A stretch of DNA of 64,000 nt from Zonotrichia leucophrys gambelii (lineage: Eukaryota; Chordata; Aves; Passeriformes; Passerellidae): NCBI RefSeq assembly GCF_028769735.1, contig NC_088177.1, forward strand, positions 27,808,099 through 27,872,098, given 5' to 3'. Of this stretch, positions 35,251 to 49,135 are shown piece after piece (the first letter of the stretch is position 1; each line of letters starts with the position of its first letter). The translations under genes and the position numbers were made by a program. A model generated the notes under the pieces. It made no database searches and was not told the DNA's origin. It saw nothing but the letters and a program-made list of their open reading frames with translations.

Positions 35251-38200
35251 TCACAGCTGCTGAAATGCCTTGTCTTTAATCTTGGTTACCCTCTTACTAA
35301 TGATAAGTAACTGGAATGTTAATAAACAAGCTTTGGCTACACATTAGCCAGAAATTAAGAGTATTACACACCATCTAAAATGCTTTTACTCTTCTTTTTG
35401 CTGAAAATAATCTATTTTTCCTGGAGTGCTTAACAAGTTTTGAGATTTTGAGCTCAAATCTGCTTATTTCCATGACAGTATTCAGTAGGAAATGGAAGCA
35501 AGGCTGGCTGCTCATTTTTTTTACCCCAGTACAGTCCTGCTCTTCTCTTCCCCGTACGCAGGCATCAGAGGAGATCAGTGAAGATTTGCTGTTGGTAGTC
35601 AGTAGCCAGAATTGAGCCAATGATCAACCAGAACTTGAAGCTGCTGTTTTTGAGGAGTGATGTTGTCTGCTTGCCCATTCAGAAATATTAGGGGGAGGGA
35701 AGCAGTGCAAAAACTTTAACTCTTGAAGGTAAATTGTCACTGACAGACCTTCCTGCTCAACGCCTTGAAGAGATGTGTGGTCCCAAGTTTGTCCTGTATT
35801 ACAAAGAACATTTTCATACATCACTTATTCACACATTTAGGATGAATGAAAGTGAGTAACACAGCCAAAATGAAACTTTGCAGCAAAAAATACTGTTGCT
35901 GTGCCTGCTCTAGTGTGTGACACGATATGAACCAGTTGTGTGGCATTTCAACAGTTTCTGTGGGTCAGCTGGTCTAGCCTTGGCCCATAGGGCTTGCAGA
36001 ACAGGTACAACCTTCACTCAAATCTGGCCCTGCTGGTAGCAGTTGTGCAGAATGCTAAATTCTTAGAAATTTGGGGGTTTCTTCATCACATTTGGATGAT
36101 GCAGCAGAATTTCTGAATTACCTGGAAGCTGCATGCTTTGTCTTTCCTGTGTAAGATGACAAATGTTTTCAGAAAGACCACTAGCTACTGTTTGGGGTTT
36201 TTTTTACAACAGAAAATAATATAATTTTTTTAAAGTGAAATCTAACATTATCCCTTTAAATATCAAAAGAAAAAAGTACCAAATTAAAATTTTTGTGCAG
36301 CTACAGTTAGTGAGACTATATTTTTTTTTCCAATAAAATTATAACATTTCTGTGGTTGTTCTTCTGGAACAAGTGATAAAGAAAGGAACAGGTGCTGCTT
36401 GAAAAGTGTGACTCAGATGCACAAGACATTTTCCTCTGAAACTCTCTCCCTCAGATCCTTGTTTTCACAATGTCTTAGTGAAATCTCATAAATGAAGATG
36501 TTTTTCTACTAGGAGAGGCATTTAATAACTTACATACTATAAAGTATATCATGTATCTTTAAGCTTAATTACTAGTTCTAATTTTTATGTTTTGCTTCAA
36601 AATATCCTTTCACAATTTGCTTTCTCAGAGCTGACAGCCTCTGAGAAAATACTTGCATGAGCTATACAGAGCACAAACTTTTCTCTCGAACTTAATTTTA
36701 AGACATAATTGAGTTGTTATCCACAAAGTATTTTCTTCCCGATTGCAAGAAATGCCAGTCTGTCACTGTAGATAATAAATGATGGAGATGCAAACTCTGT
36801 AATGGAATTTCCCATGTACCTCACACAGCCTGAAAGACGAGAATCCTCTAGATAATATGTGATTGCTTCAAATGCAGTGCTGCACCCTCCCCTAAGCTTT
36901 GCCTACTATCAAGTATAAGACCACACAAGTATGATTTTTTTTTTGCCCTGCTTGAATTCAACTTGCAAGTCATGATAAAACAATTAAAGGAAATACTGCA
37001 AAAAGGGCAAGATTTGGGTCTGTCCGCCAGAAAACAAGGAGTAGATAAAATCACATTTCATTTAATTCTAATAATAGCTGCAATAATTATGTAAGAGTTA
37101 ATTCCTTATTTATTTTACTGTTGTCGTTTATACTATTCTGGCAAAGAGAAAGTCTAGTCTATATCAATATGTACTACATTTTTCAGAAAAACAGGATATT
37201 CTATCACTGAAATCAGTAAGAAGATTTTCACTTTTTGCAATGAAAATAGATGTAGTTAAATAACAAGAATTTGGACCATGTATAAAATCTATGTATTTGG
37301 GGTATACAGTGATACACTACAGTTTATATTTAATTAATTGAAATGTTCTATGTCTCTAATCTGGACAGGGGATCATGCATAACCTCCTATCATTAAGAAA
37401 ATATCTAAAGGATATTTCATTTTGATAAAAGGCCACAACCTTAATTTTAGGTTGTGACTATGTATTTAAACATCCTGTTCTGCTGGATACAGATTCACTA
37501 CTGTTTCCAATCATAAAACTGTTTTGTATTTTTTACCAACATCGCTTTTCACAGAGGCTTTTCTTTTGAGATTTCCCATCATATATTAATTGGGTCTGAT
37601 GCAATTTTTTTATTGAGTTAACTGAACAGAACAGAATACTTTTATCTAAGATCACAGACATATTTTGTCTCTAATGTTTCTTTTCACTTAGTAATGAACA
37701 AACTGATTCAGATAAAAGTCTCTATCAGTAATACTTAGAGACTTAAACAAGAACATGAATTTTGAAAAGTCTGACAAGTTTTTAAAATGTTCATATATCT
37801 CCAGCCGGGAGTCAAGACTAAAAATTCTAAAATACAATAATTGAAACAAAGTAATACCATATCATTGCCAAAAGTACTTATGCAGAGGGAAATATCTTCT
37901 TGTGAAATGGCTTCAATGAGTGTTGTAATTCTTCAGATGCACAAAAAATAGATTTTTCACATGCTGATTAATCCCATTGCATCCAGTCTGACAGCTCATT
38001 TGCTGTTTCTGAAGTCTGAATCTGGAAGTTTGTAGATTTTCTAGTTACTCTGATACATGATCAAAAATAGTACTTGTACAGTTTTGGTATAATTGGTATC
38101 TATTTTTTTCCTTCCATTTAGACTTTCTAGTCAGATTCACCATGGAGTAACAGAATTATTGATCTGAAGAAAAACCCACAAGTGTTTTTGATTTACCATA

Positions 38201-38658
38201 TCTTTATCCTTCTAGTGCATATGTGCACACTGACATGCTTTACCTTGCATGATTTTAAGCAGCTTCTTTTTAGTTTTCCCTGATCAAGCTTAGGCAAGGT
38301 AATCTCATAGTGTTATTAGTCTTCCCTTAAAATTCCTGACTGGTTGCAATATGGTATTGGCAGCCTCTTTTTTTGGTTGAAATTAATAATTAACTAAATT
38401 TTTCCTAACATTCAGATAACTTAAATTGCTATTTTACAATGTGGGATATTAATTATTTCTTCAAATTCTTCCTCTTATGGTTGTTCCTGGCAGTTAGTGG
38501 TTTCTTACAGTGGTGTTGGGTAGAGTTGTTCATCTCCTGAATTCTGGTATGCTGAGTGCAAATTTCAGAAAATCATGTATCCCTTTCCAATATGCTGTTG
38601 TGCTATATTGGGTTTCTTCCTGCCCTTGTTTTGATTGAGGTGGAAGGCAGAACATAAT

Positions 38659-38677
38659 CCTTTCTCTCAGAGAAAGG
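38659..38677. repeat. 19-base dyad (9-bp arms, single central base)
   Basis: cctttctct, then c, then agagaaagg: the arms are exact reverse complements around one base. It is a small dyad with no evident function. Confidence 0.85.
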
Positions 38678-38914
38678 GGAACAGAGGAGTAAAAACCCCT
38701 GCAAAGCCTTCTGGGGTTGCTGTTGCTATTGGAAGTGAGAGACTGCCTCTCCTAAAAGTAAATACAGGGAGGCAGGCCCTGCAAGAGGTTCATATACTTT
38801 AAGCAGCCAGTCAACTGGATTCTCCACTGAACTCCAACTTCAAATCTGGAAAGCTCTTCTAATCATTTGTTGAGATGCCAGTTTCTTGGATGAATGCCTA
38901 TGGCCATATGGCAT

Positions 38915-38956
38915 TGAATTGACACAGATTTTCACTGAATTAACACAGATTTTCAA
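38915..38956 (+). repeat. Tandem duplication, two 21-bp units
   Basis: Unit 1 (38915-38935) and unit 2 (38936-38956) share 19 of 21 bases, built on 'tgaatt.acacagattttca'. The duplication looks recent because only two bases differ. Confidence 0.85.
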
Positions 38957-41900
38957 ATTTCATATGTTCTGATATCCAGCATTATTAGCAAAGTGGAAAA
39001 CACATGCATTCAACATACAAACTTTTTAAAGTATTTATAAATTTCAGCAATGAATGCTGATTCTTAAACAAAACAAACAGTATTTGGTTTTATCCCTGTA
39101 ATTTCCCTAATGTGTCTGTTGTCATATCATAGAAGAAAACTATCTTGGTGATGTTGTTTTTTATTTAGGTCAGACTGGGGAAGTCCTACTCTGCTTGATG
39201 TAGGAACAATATCAGCTGTGGGGTTTCAGTCAGCTGGGCCATGCAAGTCTGTTGATGTAAGTGAAAACTTCTTCCATGATCTTCAGTGATTTATAAATCT
39301 CGCTCATAATCTATTTTTGGTGCGAATTTCTGTTTATATTAGCTGACTCCTTATTTCTATGGTCCATCAGATTCATCTTGGTGCTTGAAAAAAACCCCTG
39401 TATATTTCTTAAATGTATAATGTTACATCAGCTACTCTACCTGTTTCATATGATCAAATATGGTTTTTACCTTTTTTTTTTGGTAAGATACATATTTGTT
39501 CTGTATTGTGATATCAGTTTAAAAGCATCACTTCCCTTGAGGAATGAGTAATTATATGTAACTCACATTTTCTTGCTACCTCTATGACAAGAATCCAGCA
39601 GCAAATCTTTGGTCACTGGTGCACTATCTTTTGTTTCCTAACAAATCGTGTCTCTGTGCTGAACTGTGCCTTTACAGTTTTAAATAAGATCCTAACATCT
39701 ATGCCATTGCCCTGCATCGTATTTTCAAGGGAAATTTTTTTTCTTAATTTAAAGACATCAGGTGACAGGCATTCCGTATGGCTCTCCATTTTAACCAAGG
39801 TACTAAAGGCTATTTCAATTTGACTACAGCAGTGTTCTGCCAAATGGCTGCTCTAAGTTATATTGTGTGCATTACCCACCAGAAAGCACAACTTGATAAG
39901 AGTGCATTGAGAACTACACCACACATCGATATGGAGGTTATTTGATTTGAAATTGGATTCTAGCCTTCCTTGATGTGTTGTATAAATGGAGACATGAGTT
40001 GAGGAAATTCTCATGAAGTTTATGACGAATGGGATGTGGTTTTTGTTTTGCTTTAGAGCTTTACTTCTACTTCTTAAAGTATCAGTTCCAGGTCTGATAA
40101 ATATTCAGAGATAAAAAATAAGATTTTTTTTAATGGAAAGAAAACTTGCAAAAAATATTCATTGAGTGGATTTCTACTCAGATATTAGCGAGGTGTAGGT
40201 TGCACGCTTTTGTAGCAGAGTGTCTTTTTGACCCTTCTTTAAACATTTAAGACTTAGTTCAGTAGTTCATCCAATTGATGAGACATGTTTCTTAAGCACT
40301 GTGCCTTCAAAGTACTCTAAATATATAATATTCTCTGAGAGACATGTCAGTCATTGTCAAGATGAAAATAGCTTAAATGCTAAGTTTCTTGTAAACTGTG
40401 TCCTTGTCTTAGAGGCCTATTCATAAAGCAGTGATTTACTGTATGTGTGACACTTAAGAATGCTTGAAAAATAGATGGAGGCACACAATTTCATTATAGG
40501 GCAGATGGAACTGTAGATATTGTGATGGGGCAGGGGGAAGAACTTGCTGTGCAACTTGCATGCATACAGACAGCATGTGCATGGCCCTAAGGGCAGCACA
40601 CAGAACTTCACAGAAAACATATTAAATGGGCATAGGGGAAGCATCCTTTGACCTACATAAAAGAGCCTTTGTGTAGATCGCATGAGCAAAAGTTCGTGTT
40701 TTCAGACAGATAAAGGTGTGCTACTTCTTTGGAATCAAAGGTAGATTGGCAACACTTTTCAGGAAATGGCAAAATCATTTTAAGTTGTGTTTGGTATTCA
40801 CTGTATTGGTATTCATCATTGTGAAGGGTTTTGGCATCAAGGAGGTTGTAATATATGATCCCACATGAATCCTGTCGTAATTTACTATTAATTGATGTTC
40901 TTTTGTTGTAAAGTGCTGCTACTAACTTAAAAGGAAACTTTTAAGAATGAAGAAGGAAACAGTGCCCTTACAAGCCATTTGTAGCCTGGCTGTATGATGG
41001 ATTCAGAGATAACTGTAAAGTGATTACCTTAAGACTCTAAATTTGCCAAGGATTGGGGAACACTATGCAGAGAGAGCATGGGATGTGTAGTGCAAAACTT
41101 GGCAAGTGGGCTAAAATTAACTGTATCATTCAGAGCATTTATGAAGTTCTTTTCTGAGCTATTGTACCATATTCATCCTTTGATAAGGAACTGAAATTTG
41201 GCTTTTGGAAAGCATTCTGTACAGGTAAGGTGTTGTGAAATGTGCCAAGTAGGTTGATCTGAACCTAAAATAACCTGTGTTTGTTTTGAGGATTAGAAAG
41301 AAACTTCTCAGCAATAAAGAAGCACCTCTTGGACTTGTTAAGAACAACAGAAACCCCTTAATATTGAGAAAGAGAATATTTTACTGTGTAGTCCTAAATG
41401 TATTATGAAGTTTTTGTTTTGCTAGAAAATCAGAGGTGGTATAATATGAATAAAATTATTTACACACAAATATTTTCCGTGTGTCTGAGAGTCAAGAAAT
41501 CTCAACCTGTATTGTAGTGCTGTATTAAAGTGTATTCATTAGGTATGTAAGAATAGCAGAAATTACACTTCAATTTTATCTAAAATGTTTCCCTGCTGTT
41601 CACTGTTCTTCTGTGCTGGCTGAATTGTTTTATATCCCACACAATATTGAAACTTTGGAGTTAGTGGTTCCATGCTAACTAGATGGAAATAAATCTTGAG
41701 AGGGGAAACTTGTTAAAAGATTTCTCACAATGATGTAAAACCATACAATAGGCAATTGCCCACTCATGTATTTCACTCACTCTGCTATCACAAATTTTTA
41801 CTGCTGAGGGTTTTTTCCTGATTTGCACATACCTGTTTGAAAAATTCATGCACTTCCTTCTAAGTAATCTGCCTCCTATTATTATCATTCTGTAACAGTA

Positions 41901-44795
41901 GCATGTATAGGCCATGGATTCTCTGAGTTAAGCACTTTACAAATGTATAACAAAGACAATCACTGCACAGGAAAACCTGCAGTGTAAGTAAAAGGTTTAC
42001 ACTTGTACACAAAGGATGGATGAAATAAGGATAACATAAGGGAACAATGAGACAGTACTCTTCCTGAAAAACAGTGGTCAAGGCAATGCACCTGCTTAGC
42101 ATCAGGCATTATGGCATGAGAGAGTGTTAGGATGGACTTAATGCTTTTGGAAAATCCCAAAGAATCCACCCCCCACCCCCAGCACTTTTCTTGGTGTAGG
42201 TTGTGTTACACTGTTTTAATCCACATCCACAGTGAAATGTAGGCATGGAGTCCCAGTCAAGCAGCCACCTCCCAGCACAGTTATAATTTGACCCAGTGCC
42301 CAAAGGAGATTGAGTTTTCACCCTGGCTGCAGGGCAGGGCTTGAATGCAGACCCAGAGAAGAGGTGGGCACCTCACACTGTTGAGTGTCCTCTTCCCACC
42401 AGTTCCCATCTGACTAGGCCTAACTCTTCCTGCCTTCTCATTTCTACCTTTACTTCTCTTGATACTGCAGAGGTGATTTTAAATGGAAGAAAAGCATAGA
42501 CAATTATGATAATGGAGATAGATTTTGTTGTTTTCATTTGCGCATTGGCTTCTTGGATAACTAAGGAACAATCAGAATTGACACCAGATGTTTTACATGC
42601 AACTGCTCCTAAATTGTCCAATGATTATGTAAAGCAAGCCATGTCTGCTAAGAGGCCAGCAGACACATGATGGTGGCAGCAAAACTGTGCCCTGGTTGAG
42701 CTTTGGATGTAGTTCCAGAGTGTGTGTGATCTGGGAGACAGCCAGCTCTGTAATGGATGCTATGACCAATATCTCCCTTGTTGAAATCTCACCTTTTTCA
42801 TTTATAGTGTCATCTGTTATATGGCAGTGGGCTATTCAGCACAGGAGATGAGACTTCTGTGAGCCATAATGCACACAAAAAAGTGTGACAAATTGCAATG
42901 ACAAGGTTGCATTTGTACTATGAGGTACAGTCAGTTGTGATATGATGTAGTGGAATGAAATAATCCCTTCTTGAACAATGTTGGCTGTGGTATATTGTGT
43001 GCTGCCAAGAGTCAGTGCTGCAAATACAGCTTGCCATCAGAGAATTATTTCACACAAAATCAGAAAAATTCCTCTCTAATGAATGCACATGTTGCAATAA
43101 GAGAATAGGGCTGTTGATGCATCAGAAGTCTGTACATCCAGCTTCAGATACATTTTGGATCTGAAAAGATTTTAAATCTATTCCACGTTGAATTTGTACT
43201 CCCAAACATCCTATGAAACACACATGTTGTCTTTGCACCATGTGAATATGCGGTAGTATCTGCCTTTTGCTGCTAGGGCTATAGCCTGCCCAAAATAATT
43301 TAGTTTTATACTGTCCTGGAGCTTGCTAGAAAGGCATAAGCTCTAAGCTTTGCATTGCAAAACTAAAAGAAGTTCATCTTAGAATTGAACTCTGCTGTGT
43401 GAACAGTGTCTATCTAAACATGGTGAGCATTTCTGAAGATTAAGTGAATTCTAGTTTACATGCTTTTGTTTTACTACCAAGATTTTTAAGCACTTTCACA
43501 GTTGCTTAAGAGTACTGGAAAATCTTCCATTAGTCTCTCTCTTTTACGCTTTCCTTTTTCTTATACTCCTTTCTTTCACTTTTCTTTTGTGGGAAGGAAC
43601 TTTGATGAATTAAAAAATTACACTTGCATTGAGAAGAGTTAATGGAAATAATAATTCATCTAAATTCTTCTACTATTAAAATGCCTGTTTTAGCCTTGAT
43701 TGCTATTTAAAGCTATGAACACACCTGGAAACAAACAGACAAACCAACCTTACAAATGAGGTCTGTCTTCCCCTGAGTTGTGTCCAAAACTTGTCTTAAA
43801 TTCAGTGTAGAAATATACAAAAGATAGTTATATAAATGATATTATTTCTTTTAGGGTTTTCCTCGTAGTATGCTTTCTTTGTTGACCAAACAATCAAGTG
43901 TTTAGATATAAATGCGGGGATTGTGCCTTTAATTCTCTCAAGTGAAGCCTTCGTGGCAGTTTTTAGACTTAGTAGCTCAAATTCACCACATTACCTTCAG
44001 GCTACTCCCTGAATGGCCTCTGATTTACCAGTAAGATGTATGCAACTGAAAACAGAATATGTGGGATTTTTTGTGTGTGTTATAAAACTCTTTCTATCTC
44101 ATTTTATAATATTGAAATTGTATCTTGCTATCTAATTATATCTAACTTACTAAAATAAAAGCCACATTTAAGTATACACATTCTCTTATGTTGACATTTA
44201 ATAATGGAGGGAAGGCCCAGACATGCCCCAGGTTGAAGCTTAAATCGTGTAAACTCAACAGAAAGTTAATGTTGTTTATAGAACATTTATGTAAATCATC
44301 TCCTGAAGACTGAAATAACATTATAATATTTTAAGGAAAATTTGAGAAGGCCTTAAAGCTAAAATGATCCCTGTCATCTTCTCCACCCTCTCTCCTCCCT
44401 TCCCCCCCAGCTTCTCTGCATTCTTTAACTGTGAAGAAGCCTGTAGGTTTGGTTTTGGATTGTGTTTTGTTGGTTGGTTGGTTTTTTTAACAGAGTAATA
44501 TTTTTGAAACTGGTTTTAAAGAAGACATTTCTTTGGTGCAATTGCAATTTTTACCAACAACTGCTAAAGTCTTTGTAGCAGAGCTCCACTGGTGTAGAAC
44601 TAAAATCTGGAAGTAATCAGCAACCACTGAACATCAGAAATTCTTCAAAAAACATTTAAACACAGTTGGAGTCTGCTAGTAGTTGGGATAGGATTCAGGT
44701 ACCTAATCCCTTGAGGTTAGTTGTCATCCCCCATCTTCCTTGTCTTATACGTGGAACTAAAAAGCCCCAGGGTGTTGATGATTGTAAAGAAGCTG

Positions 44796-45010
44796 CGGCA
44801 TCGCACCCCCGCTGGGAGCAATAAATAAAGCTCTGCTGCCATTGTCAGCTGCGCCTTCCCCGCCCGCTCTGCTCTGCTTTGGTCCGGGGCTGGGGAGGAG
44901 AGGGGAGCGCCGCCTGTTTAGCCATGGAAACAAACCCGAGAAGTAACAGCAATCACTGCTGAAAAGCCGGCCAGTTTTGACACGCATGCTTGACCTGTAA
45001 TACAGGCGAG
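44796..45010. promoter_or_regulatory. Small CpG-rich, promoter-like segment
   Basis: I count 13 CpG within about 215 bases, against long CpG-free runs elsewhere in the window, and the GC content is visibly high. It contains ataaataaa (44821), ccattgt next to the E-box cagctg (SOX-like plus bHLH-like, about 44840-44850) and a GC-box-like 'ccccgcccgct' (44859). At 44918-44933 there is an RFX X-box-like 'gtttagccatggaaac'. This fits a short CpG island, either a promoter or a bivalent regulatory element. A minus-strand frame (45044-44757) is open across it but not recognised, and an ATG in 'gccatgg' on the plus strand gives only 12 codons. The transcription direction cannot be decided. Confidence 0.5.
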
Positions 45011-45290
45011 TCTGCCTGAGAAGTAAACAAAATTGTAACTTCATTTCAGAGAAATATTGGTGTAATTGTGTTAGAGATTACATGACTCTGAGTGTCTTTG
45101 GAACCTGCTTAGTTCACTTTAAAACAGTTCCCCCCTTTTTTTTTTTCAAATTTTTTTCTTTCCCCTGGATTGTTTCTGATTTCCATGTAATATCTAGTTC
45201 GTCTGGATAACCTCTCTGGTTTGCATTATCTCATCTGCTCATGCACTTCATAAGCAACAAATTAAAGGACATCCATCATTTTGCTTTGAA
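45011..45290. other. Sequence between the CpG-rich segment and the following open frame
   Basis: CpG falls back to background. A pyrimidine-rich stretch with T runs lies at 45127-45165. Nothing else is recognised. Confidence 0.4.
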
Positions 45291-45644
45291 ATGAACTTGT
45301 GCTTTTGCTATATACAGAAACAAACAAAAATGCCTCCCTCTCACATCACAAGCAGAAATGTTTTTTCTCTCTCATCTCCTATATATGCAAACGGTGCTGT
45401 GTGTCTAGGTGAACCGAGAGATGAGCGTGGCTGGGAGCCGGCAGTGCAGGCTTTGAGCCTGGCTCCCTGTTCCCAGTCTGCAAGGACTGGAGCAAGTGCT
45501 ATGGAGTGGCTAAAGGAGAGGAGAGGACTGATATTCAATGGTCACTCATACTTCACGTTAACACTCCTACCTGTTTCTGTTCTAGAGGAAGTCTTTGAAG
45601 AGGAAAAGGTGAAGGCAAGTTACTTTGGGGATCAAACTTTATAA
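45291..45644 (+). other. 117-codon ATG open frame beside the CpG-rich segment (unproven)
   Basis: The frame starts at an ATG and ends at a TAA. Its middle (about residues 38-80) comes from a locally GC-richer stretch with four CpG, including the residues GEPRDERGWEPAVQAL and MEWLKERRGLI. A TATA-like 'ctatatatgcaaac' lies at 45379, inside the frame. A good acceptor consensus, 'tgtttctgttctag', ends at 45585. The protein resembles nothing I know. The position 280 bases downstream of the CpG-rich segment is the only reason to give it more weight than other frames. It may be a first exon, or non-coding. Confidence 0.15.
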
Positions 45645-48589
45645 TAGTACAGAAATTTGCTCAACAAATACTGCACTCAATTAGGAAACAAAGCTGCTTC
45701 TTTTCTTTATCCTGGCCCCTTCCCAGCCTTGTAATAATTTTCTTCATGTGACTGGGACACATGCGATTAAATGGATTTTTTTTTTCCAAAATGTAAAACT
45801 ATATATAAACTTTGTAGTTACTGTAATTGCAATTTTCCCAATTAATCTGCAAGTCAGTGTTTAAAAAAGACTTGATTTCTGCTCTTCCTTTGTAATGATC
45901 CTTTGCAAAAAAGTAAATTTTACTGGCTAGATAATAGCACTAAAGTGCAGTCTTTTTTGTTTGTTTGGTTTTGGTTTTTTGTTGATTTGTTTGTTTTGAA
46001 TAATGCACATCTTTGGCTTGCAGTTGTATTTAAGTATTACAAGCCTATATAACTTCTAGAACAGGGTCCAAAATCTCATCAGTGCTATAGACAACCATTG
46101 TAATAGAGTCAAGAATGTGGAAAACCACAAGAAAAGAATTACTCATCAATGAAATCCACCTTAATCACACTCTTAGCCCTTTGTAGGGCCACAAGATTTG
46201 TGATGGATTGATTTACTTATTGTTGAAAATCAAAGTGGCTTTTGGGTGGTGTGGTATTTTACATCTCAAATTTTCCAGAAAATAGAAAATTTGCTCAAAA
46301 ATTTTGTCCTAAAAATTGGAGACACTATCACTGGGTGCTGAGCTAATTAGGCTTCAAGTAAGCTTAAAAGAGTAATATACATTGTTCATATTAATTTGGT
46401 TACATCCCACAAAAATTTGTTATGATCACTACCCAAAGTTTGTGTTGATTTTAATGTTCAATGACGTGCAAAGCAAAAGTCTACAATTTTCCACTGACTG
46501 CAGTGGGATTTCCCTGTATTACCTTTGAAGAATGGTGTGTATGAACATGAGAGAGAATTAAATCTTTTCCACTGCTTGCCAGTATAGGCAGCATCATAGG
46601 CCATTATGTCAGAAATAATTTAAAATCACTTAAACATTTAAAATAGTCCACACAAAACGATCCTAGAATGGAATTATGTCGCTTTAAACATTTGATTATG
46701 ATTATATTTTATTATTTACATTTCAGTAGCTGAGACTATTTTCTGTTCCTTTCTACATGATATTTGCTTAAAGTAATTATACCAACTGAGAACAGTGGCA
46801 GATTGAAATTAAATGTTTGGATTAAATATTTTGTCAGCAAACATGCATCAACTGCTTTACTACTGCTTCTCTTCTTCTCTGCATACTGATTACAAAAAGA
46901 TTGGCTTTTATCTTGTCATGATTTAAAAATGCCTGGATAAATGCTATTTGATATTGCAGCTTAAAAGAAAATCTAGAAAGAATCTGGATCTAAATAATAA
47001 TGAACATGTGATGTGTAAGTGAAAAGGAGACTTTATATGTCTATCAGCTTAGTGCCTCACCTTCTCCTCAAACAGGCTAATTTTATTTTATTTCAAATTC
47101 ATGTGTTGCAGTTGGGATCAAAATATGATTAGCTGACAGCTTCCACATTGCTGCTGATCTAAATAGATGAACTTCTCATGGAGCTTTTCAGAGACCTAGA
47201 ATTCAAGACACCCACTACTTTCTAATCCTGAAACATGGGAAAATATTTTGGTGTTGTAATAATAATGAAAAAGTCTGTTATCACCTATCTAACAGAAATT
47301 CTCATTAACCTTAACAAGACTTTCATGTGTAGATAAGTAAATGTAATACGACTTTTCAACAATGGCAGTTTCAGTGCAGAAACTTAGAAACAAAACTTCA
47401 AACTGACACAATGTGGCTGTCTGCATCCTCATTTCAGCTGTGTTTTAGTTTGCTAAGCCACAGCTCCACTGCTCTGAGAGCTGGGACAGCTTCCTCTCTT
47501 CCGCTGGCAGCCCTGTGACCCCTGCTATGTGTGTGGGTGGAGGGAGGAGCTCCTTGGTCTTCCTGATCTAGAGTTTGAATCTCAAACTGCTGCTTTCTCT
47601 CTCCACCTTCTCCTCTGGATGCTGCAGGTTTCTATGACCATCACTCTCTTTTCGTAGAGATGGCCCCACTTGTTTTTGTGGTTATGTCATCTTACATGCT
47701 TCCATTTCTTCCCTATCCCATCCCTACAGATGTCTCTCCAAAAACTACTACATACAATAGAAAGTGTTTATAACTTCTATAAGACTTTTCTATAACTGAG
47801 CTTCACTTTAAAAAAATTCACTTTAGTAGATAAAAGCTATGTGTCTTTTTTCCTTCCCTCTTGCTTTCTCTATGGACACAGGGAAGAAAATGTTTATATT
47901 GAAAATAGTACTGTGTATGGATGTGTATCATCTTATACTTCTTCTGGTAAAAAGCCTTCCCTTCTGTTTGGCTTCTTGGTAAGTTCTTGTTCTTGTGCGT
48001 TCTTGCCTAAGGAACAGACAGGAAAGTAGTAACAGTTTTGTCTCCTCTTAAGGATGAAGGGAGGTGAATACAACAATCTCTAGTCTTTCAAGAAAAGGCA
48101 ATTTTTACAAGGTAACAGAAGAGGATTTCTCTTTGACCACATTACCCCAGAGACTCATCCCATTTCATCTTGCCATATGTTGTGCGAGCTTCTGGAGTAT
48201 CTTAGCACAGGATTTTCTAGCCTCTTGTGTGTTACATTTAACTTCAACTTCTGTAGGAAGAAAAGGAGAATATCCTCCTTCAAAGCCATTTCTTAACACT
48301 ATTTTACTCTGAGAATGATAGAAGGTTTCTAGAATACTTTCTCGGTGTGTTTAAGTCTTCAGATATAAACTATACGGGATATTGTTCTTATAATCCCTAA
48401 GAAAGTTAAAAAGATGCCATGATATTGGAAAGGTTAATGGTAAAATCTTAGTAAACAAATGCATTTTTAAGGCTTCTCTAGGGCAAGTTTGAGTAGTGAA
48501 GTTTGGAAAGCCCTTAGCACAGCTGCACCAATGTATGCTTTAAATATTCTGCTGGCAACAGTGGGAGTAATATAGTAGAAGAAATGCAC
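45645..48589. other. Non-coding sequence with a G/T-rich tract
   Basis: A G/T-rich simple tract lies at 45951-46000 ('tgtttgtttggttttggttt' and similar). At 46490-46515 'ccactgactgcagtggga' recalls the old 'ccattgacttcaatggga' repeat motif but is too short to call. A less AT-rich patch at 47440-47720 has no recognised gene. Confidence 0.45.
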
Positions 48590-49135
48590 CTGACCACATA
48601 CGGTCATTTCTATTTTCAGTTTAATTGCCTGTTAAGGAGCACTGAGGAATTCCAAATCATTCTAGTGTGTTTCATCAGCCAGCTGTGAAATACACTGTTG
48701 CAGCTACATAAAAATAATACATCTATGTGCATGCAGCTTGCTTTCCCACCCAAGGATGATAAAGGTACTTATGTGTCATGGATGTAAGAAAAAATTTGGA
48801 AAAGCAGACCCAATTCGTACTGGGCACATAACAGCTGGTTTCCTATTGAACTATAAAGAGGAAAAAGGCATAATCAAGTGCAGAAACTTTTCAGAGCTGT
48901 CAGCTAGCACGAAGCTGCTTCTGGGAAAACAAACTGCACTATTTACAAATTGTGATATCATCAAGAGCTATTTATATAGTGAAAATAATTTATACTCCAA
49001 TTACGTATTTGTAGATAGTCCAGCCAGAAATGGTCATTGTGTCATCCAGGCTGACCCCCAAACTAGAAATGAGGCTACATCTAGCTTTTTAATTATGAAA
49101 TATACTTTTCTTGGTAAGAACAACTTTTAAAATAT
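48590..49135 (+). other. Candidate conserved non-coding block containing a 130-codon frame
   Basis: The frame 48738-49130 is open but begins at a non-ATG codon; its first ATG is at 48756. It contains MCHGCKKKFGKADPIRTGH, and a lone CxxC-like pair (C-H-G-C) is the only motif-like feature. No domain is recognised. The base composition, with scattered motif words such as 'ggcataatcaagtgcagaaa' and 'ccaattacgta', looks more like a regulatory element than a gene. It is listed so that it can be tested. Confidence 0.15.

Larger units (their letters stand above)
33027..44795. other. Long non-coding AT-rich stretch, no gene seen
   Basis: Nearly 12 kb with no recognised gene. The contents I can point to are an ATTA-rich block at 34100-34260 and an A/C-rich simple tract at about 35165-35250. 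There is also a 19-base dyad at 38659-38677 and a 21-bp tandem duplication at 38915-38956. C-rich runs lie at 42168-42179 and a (GTTG)n patch at 44468-44482. Frames here, such as 34957-35310 and 40417-40689, are chance-like or pass through simple sequence. Confidence 0.5.

Noticed and set aside
34957..35310. 117-codon plus-strand frame with a hydrophobic start
   Set aside because: Its second half is a K/T/P-rich translation of the A/C simple tract, and the first half has no recognisable family.
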